From Larix kaempferi (Eukaryota > Streptophyta > Pinopsida > Pinales > Pinaceae): a DNA stretch of 64,000 nucleotides. Shown in pieces: positions 19,394 through 31,665 of the stretch (its first letter is position 1; the number at the start of each line of letters is the position of its first letter). Location of the stretch: contig BSBM01000779.1 in NCBI GenBank assembly GCA_027924585.1, positions 16,970,001 through 17,034,000 of the forward strand. The letters are read 5' to 3'. The notes under the pieces were generated by a model, which was not told the origin of the DNA, did no database searches, and saw only the letters and a list, made by a program, of their open reading frames with translations. The translations under genes were made by a program, and so were the position numbers.

Positions 19394-22300
19394 ATGTCTC
19401 AAGAACCTATGCAGCAATTTAATACAAATTATCAGACTCCTGTTCAGAGTTCATGGAATGCACCCATGCCTTGGCAAACTTGGTATCCTCCATTAACCCA
19501 ATCTGCTCCAAATTGGAGAGGTTATGCCCATGGTAATCAAACATATCAGCAGGCTTATTTGCAGCCATACCAACAACCTTCAGCCTATCCCCAATATCAG
19601 CAGCAACAAGTCCAAACTCCTTATCAATCCCCACCTTTTCAAACTCCATCTTTTCAACAGTCCAATAATATGGCTCCTCAATTGAGTACACCAACTCAAC
19701 AACTTCAGTTGCCATCTAATCAGCCTCCACCTCGGCCTACACAACTGCCAGCTCAGCCAATGCCCAATCCAAATAATAAAACTGACAGACCCATGTATAA
19801 TGTTGATGATGGGACAATGCTTCCCTACTCCATTCTTCCACTGCAAAATATCAATTTGAGATCTGGAAAAACCTTAGAAAAACAGTCTCCTGTTATCTTA
19901 GAAGAACCACCAGAACAAGACAAAACTCCAAAAAAATTGAATATAGAAAAATCTCAGTCAGAAAATCACAGTCAACGAGGGAACATAATAGCATCTTATC
20001 CACCTCCTTTTCCTGAGAGGTTAGTCAAAGAGAAACCTTCAATTTCCTTACCTGACTTTGATGTTCTGAATGAGTTAACAAATGTATATGTTAAAATTCC
20101 TTTACTGCAGGCTATAAAAGATATCCCGATTTACACTAAAGCAGTTAAAGAACTCTGTCTTAACAAAAGAAGAAAAGATCCATCGAAAATTCACGTGGTA
20201 GGCAATCTAGCAGGGTTAATGTCCAACATCGTTTTCATTGAGAAGTATGTAGATCCTGGAATTCCAATGGTTACAATTACCATTAACAACTTTTCCATCC
20301 CAAAAACGTTGATTGATTTAGGTGCTGCCATTAATGTCATGACCCTGGAGACAATGAATTACCTTCACTTGACAAATCTCAGACCCACCACAACTGTCTT
20401 AGAATTGGCTGATAGGTCTAAGATTACACCTGAAGGGGTCTTAGAAGATATTATTGTTTCTCTAGACTCCTGGGAATATCCTGTTGATTTTATAGTCCTA
20501 CAGCCAAAATCCAACTTAGGAGGTCACCCATTGATCCTTGGCAGACCCTGGCTGGCAACAGCAGATGCTTTTATAGGATGTCGATCAGGAAGCATGCTTA
20601 TTTCACATGTGACAGAAAGGAAACAGATTGCACTTTACCCTTCTACCCAACGACCTTCCACATTAGATCAGCTGTCATGGATTAGTGAAACCAAAGAACA
20701 AGAAGAAGATGTAATTCAGCCTGTTTTAAGTATAAATCAGTACTTCGATTTCCAAGAGGACAACCACGAAGATCTAATGGATCACTTTATTGCTGAACCT
20801 GATATTTCTGCAGAATTACGAGAAATGGAATATGCTGTAGCAGAACAAATTATGGGTCATAATTTCCAGGAAAATTGCAATGTTCATTCCCTAGCATTAG
20901 CATTTGATGACATTTTTAATGTTCATTCCATCACCGATATTCACAGTAAAACTGTAGAAATCAGTCCAGGCAAAACTCTGAACATAGGTGCACATCTTAC
21001 CACATTACAGGAAGAACAGTTGACCACTTTGCTGAAGCAATATTCCCATGCATTTGCCTGGGAGTATACAGATATGCCAGGCATTCATCCTGAGACATGC
21101 ACACACCATATTTACCTAGATGATACAATACGACCCTTGAGACAGCCACAACGCAGAATGAATCCTATGCTAAAGGAAATAGTCAAAGATGAGTTACAAA
21201 AGTTGTTAAAAGTGGGATTTATTTACCCCATTTCCGACAGCCAATGGGTTTCACCCTTGGTTGTTGTTCCTAAAAAAAATGGTAAATGGCGTATATGCAT
21301 CGATTACAGGGAATTGAATAAGGCAACTTTAAAAGACTATTTTCCATTGCCTTTCATTGATCAAGTACTAGATGCTTTAGCTGGAAAGGAATATTTTTCC
21401 TTTTTAGATGGCTTCAGTGGTTATAATCAGATTAGTATTGCAAACGAAGACCAAGACAAGACCACCTTTACATGTCCCTGGGGTACCTATGCCTACAAAG
21501 TTTTACCTTTTGGCTTATGTAATGCCCCAGCTACCTTTCAGCGAGTTGTTTTGGTCATTTTTGCAGATCTGATTCATGAGTGTGTTGAGGTTTACATGGA
21601 TGACTTTTCTGTATATGGACGTACCTTTGAAGATTCATTAGCAAACCTGGAGAAAATTCTGAAAAGGTGTGTTGAATCAAACCTTTCCCTGAGTAATGAA
21701 AAGTGTTTCATGATGATGACTGAAGGGATAGTTTTAGGACACCACATTTCTTCATCTGGAATAAAAGTAGATACTGCTAAAATTCAAGTCATTAAAAATC
21801 TGTCTGAACCCACAACTCAAACAGATGTGAGAAGCTTTTTAGGGTATGCAGGCTATTATCGTAGATTCATTGCAAATTTTAGTAAGATAGCCCTGCCATT
21901 GTTTAAATTACTTTCAAAGGACGTGTGTTTTACTTGGGATACTGATTGTAAATCTGCATTTCAGACACTTAAGGAAAAGCTCTCCACTGCTCCCATTTTA
22001 AGGGGACCAAATTGGACATTGCCTTTCCATATTTCCACAGATGCGTCTGCTACTGCAATAGGAGCCTCATTGGGCCAGAAAGAACATACTTTGACTTATG
22101 CTATCTATTTCATTCGTAAAAATCTGGCACCTGCAGAGCTGAATTATACAGTCACTGAAAAAGAGATGTTGGCAGTGGTTCATGCTGTAAACAAATTCCG
22201 CCATTACATCACTGGCTATGAAGTGTTTGTTCATACAGATCATTCATCTTTACGCTATTTAATGAATAAATCTATCACTAATGGTCGGATTACTAGATGG

Positions 22301-23802
22301 TTGTTATTATTGCAGGAGTTCAATATCACTGTTTTAGATAGGCCTGGACGAGAAAATCAGGTGGCAGATTTCTTGTCTCGCTTACACAATACTGGTGAGG
22401 TTGTTCCGGTTTTAGATAGTTTTCCTGATGAGCATCTATTTGCAATTTCTGTTATCACCCCTTGGTATGCTGACATTGCCAATTATTTGTCATCAGGCCA
22501 ACTACCACCATCTATGACCTCTAAAGAAAAAAAGAAGATTATTAAACAAAGTGCTAGGCATATTTGGATTAATGGTGATCTCTTTTATACAGGATATGAC
22601 TTAATCCTAAGAAGATGTGTCCGACAGGATGAAATCTTGGATATTTTAAAGGCATGCCATGATGAACCATGTGGTGGCCATTTTGCCGACAAAAGGACAG
22701 CATATAAAATACTCAATTTGGGGTATTATTGGCCTTCCATTTTCAAGGATGCAAAAAGGTATGTTAGAAGTTGTGACACTTGTCAACGAATGGGACGTCC
22801 AGTCCGGTCTGATGAAATGCCACTCCAACCACAGATTCTCATTGAACCATTTGAAAAGTGGGCCCTTGATTTCATTGGTCCAATTAATCCACCATCACAA
22901 GGAAAGAATACATTCTGGTCTGCACAGACTATGTTACTAAATGGGTAAAGGCCAAGCCTTTACGAAGAGCTACGGAGCAAACTGTGGTAAATTTTCTGTT
23001 TGAAGAGATCTTTGTTAGATTTGGGGTGCCTAGGGAAATAGTGACTGATCAGGGTGCCCAATTTACTTCCAAATTAGTACAAGAGATAGCAGAAAAATAT
23101 AAGATCAAGCACAGAAAGTCCACTCCTTACCATCCACAAGCCAATGGCCAAGTGGAATCTACCAATAAAACCCTAGAAGGCATCATCACTAAGACTGTTC
23201 AGATGCATAGGAAGGACTAGTCAGCAAAGCTTACTGAAGCTTTATGGGCATATAGGATCACTTGGAAAAACAGTACTGGGTTTTCTCCTTATCAACTGGT
23301 TTATGGTAAGCAAGTCCTCCTTCCCATTGAGTTTCAAGTTCATACTTTCAAGTTAGCAGCAGATTTGGGAATAGATCTTTCAGAAGCTCAGCAAGAACGA
23401 ATACTTCAGTTGAATCAGCTGGATGAGATGCGGCAGGCTGCCATAGAACACAATATTCTGATACAACAGCAGAGAGCTCAATGGCATGACAAATTTATCA
23501 AAAAGAAGCAATTTCACATTGGTGACTGGGCACTATTGTTCGACTCCAAGTTTAAAGACTTCAAAGCCAAATTTACTACTCATTGGCTTGGTCCATATGA
23601 GATTGTCGATGTCTATGACAATGGTTCAGTACAAATTCAAACCATAGATGATGAAGCACATAAATTTGTGGTCAATGGCCACCGGCTCAAGCTGTACCAT
23701 AAACCTATCAACATGGCAGATTTTGTCCAACAGATTTCCCAGCAAAAGGAACTGCAAGTGCTGGATAAACACCTCAGTGTTTTTCCTTCACCTGCTCCTT
23801 AG
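19394..23802 (+). pseudogene. pol: Pol of the Athila-like element (PR-RT-RH-IN), frameshifted
   Basis: Domains in order: a Gln/Pro-rich linker (19394-19790); protease with LIDLGAAINVM (about 20308); reverse transcriptase with VYMDDFSVYG (about 21590); RNase H with ISTDASATAIGASLG (about 22030); integrase H2C2 zinc motif (about 22655-22790, ending CDTCQRMG); integrase core with ALDFIGP (about 22860), VTDQGAQFTS (about 23041) and GQVESTNKTLEG (about 23146); GPY module (LGPYEIVDVYDNGSVQIQ, about 23590). No chromodomain follows. The frame is lost at about 22908-22920 inside integrase, and an in-frame TAG at 23218-23220 stands where family members usually have Trp (KDW). RT and RNase H are intact and catalytic residues are present. 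It would copy and insert the element. Confidence 0.9.
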
Positions 23803-23805
23803 CTG

Positions 23806-25700
23806 CTCTGATACAGCTAGCAAATAAAAAAAAAAGAGAAAAAAAAAAATATACATAAAAAAAAGGCAGTTTAGTTGTGAAAACCAGTTGCTGGCACAAT
23901 ATAAACTGGAATTTTCTGTGGAAAACCAGGCTTGCCTGGCCATTGAAAATTCCCAAAAATTAAAATCTTTTTATATTTTCCTGTTTTGTTTTACAAATAA
24001 TGCAGATCTTGTTTGACTTGAGGACAAGTCAAAAATTAGGCCTGCGAGGGGGATAAACTGTCATTCTTCTTTATTCTTCTTTAGAACCCTCCGAGTCTTT
24101 TTCAAGCAAAAGATTGTGATTTTTCATCAGCAGAAGGGACCTGATTACTAGCAATTTTATCAGCAGAAGGGACCTGACTTGTGGTAAGACAGAAGAGATC
24201 TATGAAGAGATCCGACATTCAGTGAAAATGAAGGAAATAGAGACAGCAGCAGATAGAAAACATCAGATGGACAATCAGAATACAAGCCAATTTTCACACT
24301 GGCAGCAAGCTCATCAAGGGAACATCAAACAAGTCTGTAAGAATTCATGGTTTTTATGTTTAAAAAGTTTCAAAATTCTTTTGTTTTTAAGTGATGACAT
24401 CTTACAATTTGACTGCCTATTATTGCCATTATTCTGATAAGTCTCTACCAAGCTTCTTATTTACCTTTCATTAATCTCTGCCATTACCTCACTTAGTCTC
24501 TATCAGCACTTCATTTTTTTATCACTGTCAATACTTCATTTTCCACCTTAGGGGTCAGAATGGTTGTCAGAATCAAACCCAAGGGAAATTTTTAAAACTG
24601 CATCCTACAGGACATAAATTGCACTCTACAGGATACAAGCTGCATTCTACAGACAGAGTTTTCTTCTTGGTTTAAAGACAAACAGGGTCTCCTTCTCTGC
24701 AAGAAGTGAATGTTGACATGAAGGAATTAAAAAATTTCTTTGTATATGAATTTAGTGCATCAGGCATTAAGTAATACACAGAATTTGAGGGAAACAATGG
24801 TCATATTTATCTTCAGCACATTTTCTTTTCTGGAAAAGAAGGTTCATTTTAAAAAAAAATAGCCCGTTTAAATAGAACATTGGAACCAAGGTATATTTTA
24901 TGTTTTATATTAAACGATGGGCACATAAAAATATTAAAATATTTATAAACCCAAAAACCTTACCTTTCATCGTTTTTGAAGTGGCATGTTATGTAATGAT
25001 GGAGGGAAAACGTGGAATGATACCCACGATAGACATGGAATGATGCCCACGACAGCACTTGAAAAATTGATTCCTGTATTATTCAAGTCTAAAACACGAC
25101 TCATTTATTCTACTTGAAGCTGAGTCAGTTATTATTCTGCAAAATCGATTTCTGCAGTATATGCCACGATTTGGTCATTTTCTTTGAGGCCGAGCCCATT
25201 TTTTTGTTTGGCATATGAAATCGATTGATGTATGAAGGTAATTGCCAGTGAGAAGGTTGTAAGCTACAGGGAAATTGAAGTCGATTGCTGTATAAAAGAA
25301 TTGACAGAGAAAAGGGACCGTGGGTTATAGAGAATGTGAAATACCATTTGCTGAAGACAATCAACAGGAGGAAGGATTGTGAGCTACAGGAAGTTTGAAT
25401 ATATCATTTTGCTGAAGATAATTGACAGTGGAAAGAGGCCGTAAGATCACAGAGACACCATTTGCTGAAGATAACGCGCAGGAGAGAAGACAGCCAGTGA
25501 AAGAAGAAGCTGTGGATACCCTAATCTCTGTGAAAATTGTACAGGAAGAAGAAAATTGGTTACATCAGGGAAGAGGTAAGCTTAAACCCTTTTCTTTGCT
25601 GGATACTCTGTTTTATACCAGCAAACACTTACAAATTCAGAATATTATCGAGGGGATAGGAAGACAAAGGCAATGAAAAATAAAAGATTCCTGTTTCCTA
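23806..25700 (+). other. Untranslated spacer between pol and the 3' ORF, with short repeats
   Basis: No domain is seen; an 84-codon frame at 25422-25676 looks incidental. Short repeats are frequent: ATCAGCAGAAGGGACCTGA twice near 24130-24180, TGCA(T/C)(C/T)CTACAGGA-type units three times near 24595-24655, TGGAATGAT(A/G)CCCACGA twice near 25015-25050, and a degenerate unit of about 70 bp (CATTTGCTGAAGA...GAGCTACAGG) about four times at 25205-25475. An extended 5' leader for the downstream ORF is typical of Athila elements. Confidence 0.6.
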
Positions 25701-27179
25701 TTGTTCAAAATGTCATCTAGATTGGAACCAGAGGTATTTGAGCCCGCAGATGTTCATGAAAAATGTCTAGAAATTTTGAAGAAAAATCAATGGGTGCCTT
25801 TCTTTGAAAAATTCGATGGGCACAACGATAATGTGAGCTTAACCTTTGCTGGCTCATTTGATGGAGAAAAGGCTACAGTAGGGAATTTAAACTTCAGGCT
25901 GTCTGAAGATGTTTTGGCACAAATCACTGGTCTGCCACAGCAAGGAGAAAGGTTCTTCAAAACCAAGCAATTCAAAGAAAAATCTTGGGTACCCTTTTTG
26001 TGCAGATCTAGAGCAGGGTCAGTCAACTGGAAGAAAGGCATACCAAGGAGCTAGTTGGTTCATCCTTGGGATGAAATGGTGTACATCATACAAAGGTTCA
26101 TCACCTGTGAGGGGAGATTCAGTATCGTTTACCTTTACCATATCAAACTGTTGCAGCACTTGACAGGTGAATGTGAGATAAATATGCCCTTTTTCCTATT
26201 GCAGAGTCTAACCAAAATGGCAAAAGCTGTCCAGAAGCGTGAAAAAGACAAATTGACAAGTCTTTTCCACTGTGGACTTATCAAAATTATCATCCAACAT
26301 GAGTTAAGGAAGCAGAATTTGACATGGATAGAATTTTTAGTCCAAAATCAATTTGAAGAACAGGAAGAATTGCATGAAGAGGTTCCAAAAGAAGAGGAAT
26401 TGTTGATGATAACATGCCCTGAGGCAACAAGCTCAAAACTGCCTCAAGATAAAAAGAAGAAAGAGGAAGTATTGCTCATTCCTGATGATGAAGACAGCCC
26501 TGAAGCAACAAGTTCAAAACCTCCTCAGAGGAGGATACGAACTAGGAGTGCAGTGAAAGAAGATAAACAGTTTCAAAAACAGGAACAAATCTTCACCACT
26601 TACCAGAGGAAGCCAAGGAAGAAGCAAGTTCATAGCCAGCCAGCATCAGAGGATGAAGAACACCCACAAACTATGGAAAGACAAGAAGAAGACTTAGCAG
26701 GAGAAATAGGACAGGGAACCCTAGATACTGATGAGATAATGAGACAAACAAAGAAAATAAATCTCTTCTTAGATCAGCAGGAGAGGGAGAGGGAGAAGGA
26801 GAAGCAGTCAAGACAGGGAGTACTAAAAGACTTAGCTTCTCCTTCCTCAGAGCCACAGATTGTGCAAGAAGAAAAGAAAGAGGGTTCAGAACAGGGAAGT
26901 GACCGTTTAGGAGCAGACACCAGTTCTGTCAAGCCTTCAATGAAGAAGAAGACTTCCAAGAAAAATAAAGAGATCAGGAAATTGAAACTTGAAATCAAGG
27001 AGTTGGAACTCAAGAATGAGAAATTAAAAAAGGACAATCGGAAGCTGAGAATTCAGAGGACACACATTTCTAAGACTGCATCTAGATGGTATAAGCAGAA
27101 GAAGAACTACAAAGCTAAGTATGAGAGGCTAAAGGTCCTCTATGCATCTCCAACATCAACAGATGCATCGTCTCAGTAG
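25701..27179 (+). pseudogene. Env-position extra ORF of the Athila-like element
   Basis: One frame of 492 codons with a single TAG at 26052-26054. The N-terminal part (VPFFEKFDGHNDNVSLTFAG, then SEDVLAQITGLPQQGERFFK) resembles a domain found in extra ORFs of plant gypsy elements and annotated from memory as a plant transposon protein. The middle is acidic and lysine-rich with two EATSSK(L/P)PQ repeats. The end is a coiled coil of about 45 residues (IRKLKLEIKELELKNEKLKK) followed by a very basic tail. No signal peptide or membrane helix is seen, so calling it an envelope rests on position only; a nucleic-acid-binding or assembly role is as likely. Its start is ATG 25701, and it ends about 85 bp before the PPT. 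Confidence 0.65.
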
Positions 27180-27263
27180 GAGATCAGAAGCAGGAAGGCC
27201 AGCAGCAAAATTTTGGTTTCAACACAAGGCCAAAGTTTTTGGCATGAGGACATGCAGCAGTTT

Positions 27264-27277
27264 CCTCTTGGGGGAGA
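27264..27277 (+). other. Polypurine tract of the Athila-like element
   Basis: TTGGGGGAGA ends directly at the first base of the 3' LTR. It primes plus-strand DNA synthesis. Confidence 0.85.
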
Positions 27278-28616
27278 TGTTGGGCACTATTTTGACCCCT
27301 TTTTGCCTCTTAGATAACCTTCATTTCCTTCATAAAATTTCCATTTTGAGTAGAAAGCCTTAAAGTTCACCTATAAACCTTGGTCAAAGAGGTATAATGT
27401 CATTTGCTTATTAATAAATTGAGTTTTGTGATTTTTAGGCATTTTAACTAGGATTTTTACTAAAATTACGGGATGTACTAACTTCCCGTATTACTTCCAA
27501 AGTTGAGTAATTGCAGGGCAGTTAGGAGGGAAACGGAAGATCAAGAATGGATCCTTAATGTCCACAGATAGATGAACATCCAACAGTCAGGTGAAGTGGC
27601 CTGTGCAGATGTCGAGTCAAGCAGAGTCAAAGGTGGCCACCTGTTCTGCGTTCAACACAAAAGAAGGAACAATGCTGATTTTGTGGACTTCCACGATTCT
27701 GAGGATGGTCTCGATTAGCTCTTAGCATTAATTAGATGCAGGTTTATAGCAATTTCAGTTTGATTTAGAATTTGTATAAATCATTTGCAAGACAATGAGA
27801 AAGGGGATCACGATTTTGAAGAGGAACGCATTTGTGCTTCCAAGCTGCGTGGTATCTCTGTGTAAAACGATTCTGGTGAATGAATACGAAGCTTTAGTTC
27901 TGTGAAGTCTTTTAATGTGTGTTGAGCAAGGCTTTGGAGGGCCCCCATCGTCAAACTCTCACACTTTCCTGTTGCTGGTAGATCGATTTGGGTATGCATT
28001 TTAATGTAATTTCCAGTTTATAAATCGTAGAACAAGTTCAGTCAAGTTTTAATCGATTCTATTGATGCTCTGTTCCTTTTATTTATGATTTGAATCACAA
28101 ATTCTGTCACACTGTATATCACTGGCAATATTGGATAAACGTTGTTCTTCACTGGTTAAATGCTACGGATATTGAATGGTTCAGACCACGACCTCTGTGA
28201 ATTGTTCACTGCTGTTTATTTGATACTGAAATGGTAAAAAGACATTTACAAATTATGAACACTGTCTTGTAAGAGAAATTGATTGGTAATTGACTTTCAG
28301 TGCTGATAGAATCTTGCAGTTTAAATCTTAGGGTTTATAGATTTGTTGTTTAATTAATTTTTACCTCAGTCTTTCATGCTTTCACAAATCAATTACTGTA
28401 TGCTTAAAAAGGAAACAATGAAATTACCCTTGTAAGAGGATTTTGTCTCTGTGAGCTGCAGTATCTCAGTTTCTGTCAATAGATTTAATCACAGATAGCT
28501 AAATTCTAAATGAGTCCAGCTTCTCTTTCCTAAACTTGGATGTGTCTCGAAGTTCACAAACCCGGATTGATTTTAAATTCAAGTTCTAATTAACATTGAT
28601 AGATCAGAGCCCAACA
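27278..28616 (+). repeat. 3' LTR of the Athila-like element
   Basis: 1339 bp, same length as the 5' LTR, with about 11 substitutions, most of them transitions. It ends AGAGCCCAACA and is followed by the TSD. Confidence 0.97.
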
Positions 28617-28621
28617 ACCAT
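28617..28621. repeat. Target-site duplication ACCAT, right
   Basis: Second copy of the 5 bp duplication at 16711-16715. Confidence 0.95.
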
Positions 28622-29026
28622 CACCATCTTCATCATCCTCATCCTCATCATCATCATCATGTGATCATGGTCATGATCATCATTGTCTTCGTCATCATAA
28701 TAGTCATCTTCATCATCCTCATCATACTTGTCATCACCATCATCCTCATCATCATCATCATCGTCATCATCATCTTCATGATGATGATGATGATGACTAA
28801 TGGAGATGATGATCATCATCATGATGTTGATGATGAATATGATGACGAATATGCAGCACATCATCATCATCCACAACATGATCCACGACATGATTATCAT
28901 CATCATCGTCAACATCATCATTGTGAGGACGAGCATGAGGATGATGATGATGATTATGATGATGACGATGATGATGAAGATGATGACTAATGAAGATGAT
29001 GACTAATGAATATGATGACTAATGGA

Positions 29027-29063
<37 letters not shown>

Positions 29064-30098
29064 GTGTTGATGATGAAGATGATGACGAATATGCAGCACA
29101 TCATCCTCATCATCTTCATCATCATCAACAACATGATCATCATCATCATCTTCATCATCATCATCATCATCATCATTGTGAGGACGAGGAGGATGATGAT
29201 GATGATGATGATATGATGATGATGGTGGTGGTGGTGGATGATGATGAATATGAGTACGATGATGAAGATGATGATGATGATCATCATCATCATCATCAAA
29301 ATCATCATATTCGTCACCATCATTTTGATTAGTCATTATCATCACCATCTTCATCATCCTCGCCATCATCATCATCATCATATGATCATGGTCACGATCA
29401 TCATTGTCTTCGTCACCATAATCGTCATCTTTATCATCCTCATCATACTCGTCATCAATGTCATCAACATCATCTTCATCATCATCACCATCAATGGTGA
29501 TGATGAGGATGATAATGATGATGATGATGACATTGACGATGAAGATGATGACCTAGATGTTGATGATGATGAGGAATAAGAGGGTGGTGACGATGATGAT
29601 GATGGTGTTGATGATGACGATGATGATGATGGTGTTGATGATGACGATGATGATGATGACGAAGATGATGATGACAATGATGATGATGACGAAGATGATG
29701 ATGATGATGGTGATGAGGATGAAGAAGATGATGATGATGGAGATGAATATGTTGATGATGATGACAATGGTGATGAAGATGATGATGACGATGATGAAGA
29801 AGATGGTGATGATGAAGAAGATGACGATGATGGAGATGTTTATGAGGAAGGGGGAGATGAAAATGATGATGAAGATGTTGATGATGATGGTGGTGGTGAT
29901 GATGTTGATGATGATGATGATGATGATGATGGAGAAGATGATGAGGATGGAGATGTTGATGAGGATGATGGTGTTGATGATGATGGTGATGAGGATGATG
30001 GTGATGAGGATGATGATCATGATGGTGATGAAGATGATGAATATGTTGATGATGATGGTGATGGTGATGATGATGATGATTAGATGATGATGATGAAG

Positions 30099-30131
<33 letters not shown>

Positions 30132-30290
30132 TTCATCATCATCATCATCATCACCATCATGATCATCATCCTCATCACCACCATCATCATCATCATCATC
30201 ATCACCATCATCCTCATCATCCTCATCATCATCTTCATCACCATTGTCATCATCATCAAAATCTTCATCATCATCACCATCACCATCATC

Positions 30291-30323
<33 letters not shown>

Positions 30324-30412
30324 ACATCTTCATCATCATTGTCATCTCCCCCTTCCTCATCAACATCTCCATCATCGTCATCTTCTTCATCATCACATCT
30401 TCATCAACTTTA
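28617..30412. repeat. ATC/GAT array, right part
   Basis: This continues the array cut at 16715. The landmarks CATTGTGAGGACGA (28919, 29175), CGAATATGCAGCACATC (28848, 29088) and ATG(A/T)GATCATGGTCA-type sequence (28658, 29379) recur. From about 29550 the array changes type: long (GAT)n to about 30080, then (ATC)n to 30400, with landmark TTCCTCATCAACATCTCCAT near 30353, the same as in the 7.6-8.9 kb array. Open frames on both strands are repeat artefacts. Confidence 0.95.
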
Positions 30413-30454
30413 TACATCCCCTTGACAAAGGAAACTAAAGAAACCATATAAAGG

Positions 30455-30600
30455 GATACAATAATGCGTACGCGCACCCACGCGTGCGTGCGTTTAGGAA
30501 TGCGTACGCGCACCTACGCATGCGCGCCTTTAGGAATGTGTACGCGTGCACGCCTTTAGGTACGCGTGCGCTTATGCTCGCACACGCGTGTTGAAATTCA
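30455..30600. repeat. CpG-rich alternating purine-pyrimidine repeat
   Basis: Units such as AATGCGTACGCGCACC(C/T)ACG, GCGTGCGTGCGTTTAGG and GCATGCGCGCCTTTAGG recur about four times, each closing with TTTAGG. Long stretches alternate purine and pyrimidine (GCGTACGCGCAC), a pattern able to form Z-DNA. CpG density is far above the surroundings. Confidence 0.7.
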
Positions 30601-31368
30601 AATTGTTTTTGGTGCCCTTGCAGGCTTGGAATTATCTTCAGATTGCACCTTTAGGCTCGATTTGATTTATCTGTGATTTATGGCAAAACACATCAAATGC
30701 TGTAACTTTCTGTTTTTCACAACTAGTTCCACATATGCTCCACGAGTGCACTGCAGATAAAATTGCACACACTTGTCGAGCTTTGTGTGCAGATTCTAAA
30801 TATATAATTTTTTAATAGATCTGTTGTTGTTTCTATTTTTAATTCATTTTTAACTGCACTCATGTCAAATTTGTAAAAAACATAAGTCGTTTATTTGGCT
30901 TATAACTTTTGATTGGCTTACCTATTTCGAAAACGGAAAAGAACCCGCACAAGAGCACGAAAATACCTACAACCTAAAAAAAAATATTTTGATTATTTTT
31001 AGACCATGATATGGTGGCTCAACACTTGACCATGTCATTTTAAGGCTTCACTGACTTCGGTAATTTAAAAAATATATAAAATTGACTTTTAAAATTTTGG
31101 AAAAATAGCCCTGCACAAGATTCGTCTGTTGCCTGTGCCTCTACATATTTTTTTCTTGTAAATTGAAAATTTACGTAGCAAATAGGTGGCTCAACAAAAA
31201 CATGTGCATTATGTTTGAGAAAAAAAATAACATACCAATCTTCGAATAATGACATTTTGGGGTGCTTATACCACTTTTCCATAAATAAAAGTTATATATT
31301 CCGGAGGTCATCCATTTTTCTACATTTCATCTTTTTACACCTAATCCAAAAAAAAATTGTAGGTACCT

Positions 31369-31665
31369 CTAATAATTCATTTTAATGATAATATTTCTTT
31401 TTTTCCAGAATGTCATTGCAACTAATGTGTCATAATTGGGTACCATTACCTTGCACCAGCCCGTTCCAAAGAGAGTGGACAGTGTGGTCCAAACTTCAAT
31501 TATTGTCTTCATGGCTTCAACATGGTAGAGTAAGTTCAGAGAAAATAAATAGCAAAGCAGCCTGTGTGCTTCATCCATTCGATTCAAGTATTTGGACTTT
31601 TCAACCACTCCATTTGGTTTCACCTCGGATCCCATTGTGAGTCGATAGATCCCCTTCATCCTCAA
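31369..31665 (-). pseudogene. Copia gag relic
   Basis: The 98-residue minus frame includes RMDEAHRLLCYLFSLNLLYH followed by VEAMKTIIEVWTTLSTLFG. This resembles the copia gag segment DEAxGLLCLSISxDLLFHxxGxxTPxEVWxKLExLFG. It is an isolated fragment; no LTR, pol piece or target duplication was seen around it. Confidence 0.5.

Larger units (their letters stand above)
16716..28616 (+). mobile_element. Complete Ty3/gypsy retrotransposon, Athila-like
   Basis: An 11.9 kb element with two 1339 bp LTRs (TGTTGGGC...GCCCAACA), a tRNA-Asp-type PBS, gag, pol in the order protease, RT, RNase H, integrase, an extra ORF after pol, a polypurine tract and a 5 bp TSD. The tRNA-Asp primer, a protease with D-L-G-A, the lack of a chromodomain and an env-position ORF all point to the plant Athila/Tat group, most like Athila. 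I count about 11 substitutions between the LTRs (0.8%), so insertion was recent compared with its neighbours. Even so, gag, pol and the extra ORF carry stops and one frameshift, so it is not autonomous as read. Confidence 0.95.

Noticed and set aside
29378-30087. Ser-rich and Met-rich frames on both strands
   Set aside because: Repeat artefacts that continue the array cut by the gypsy element.
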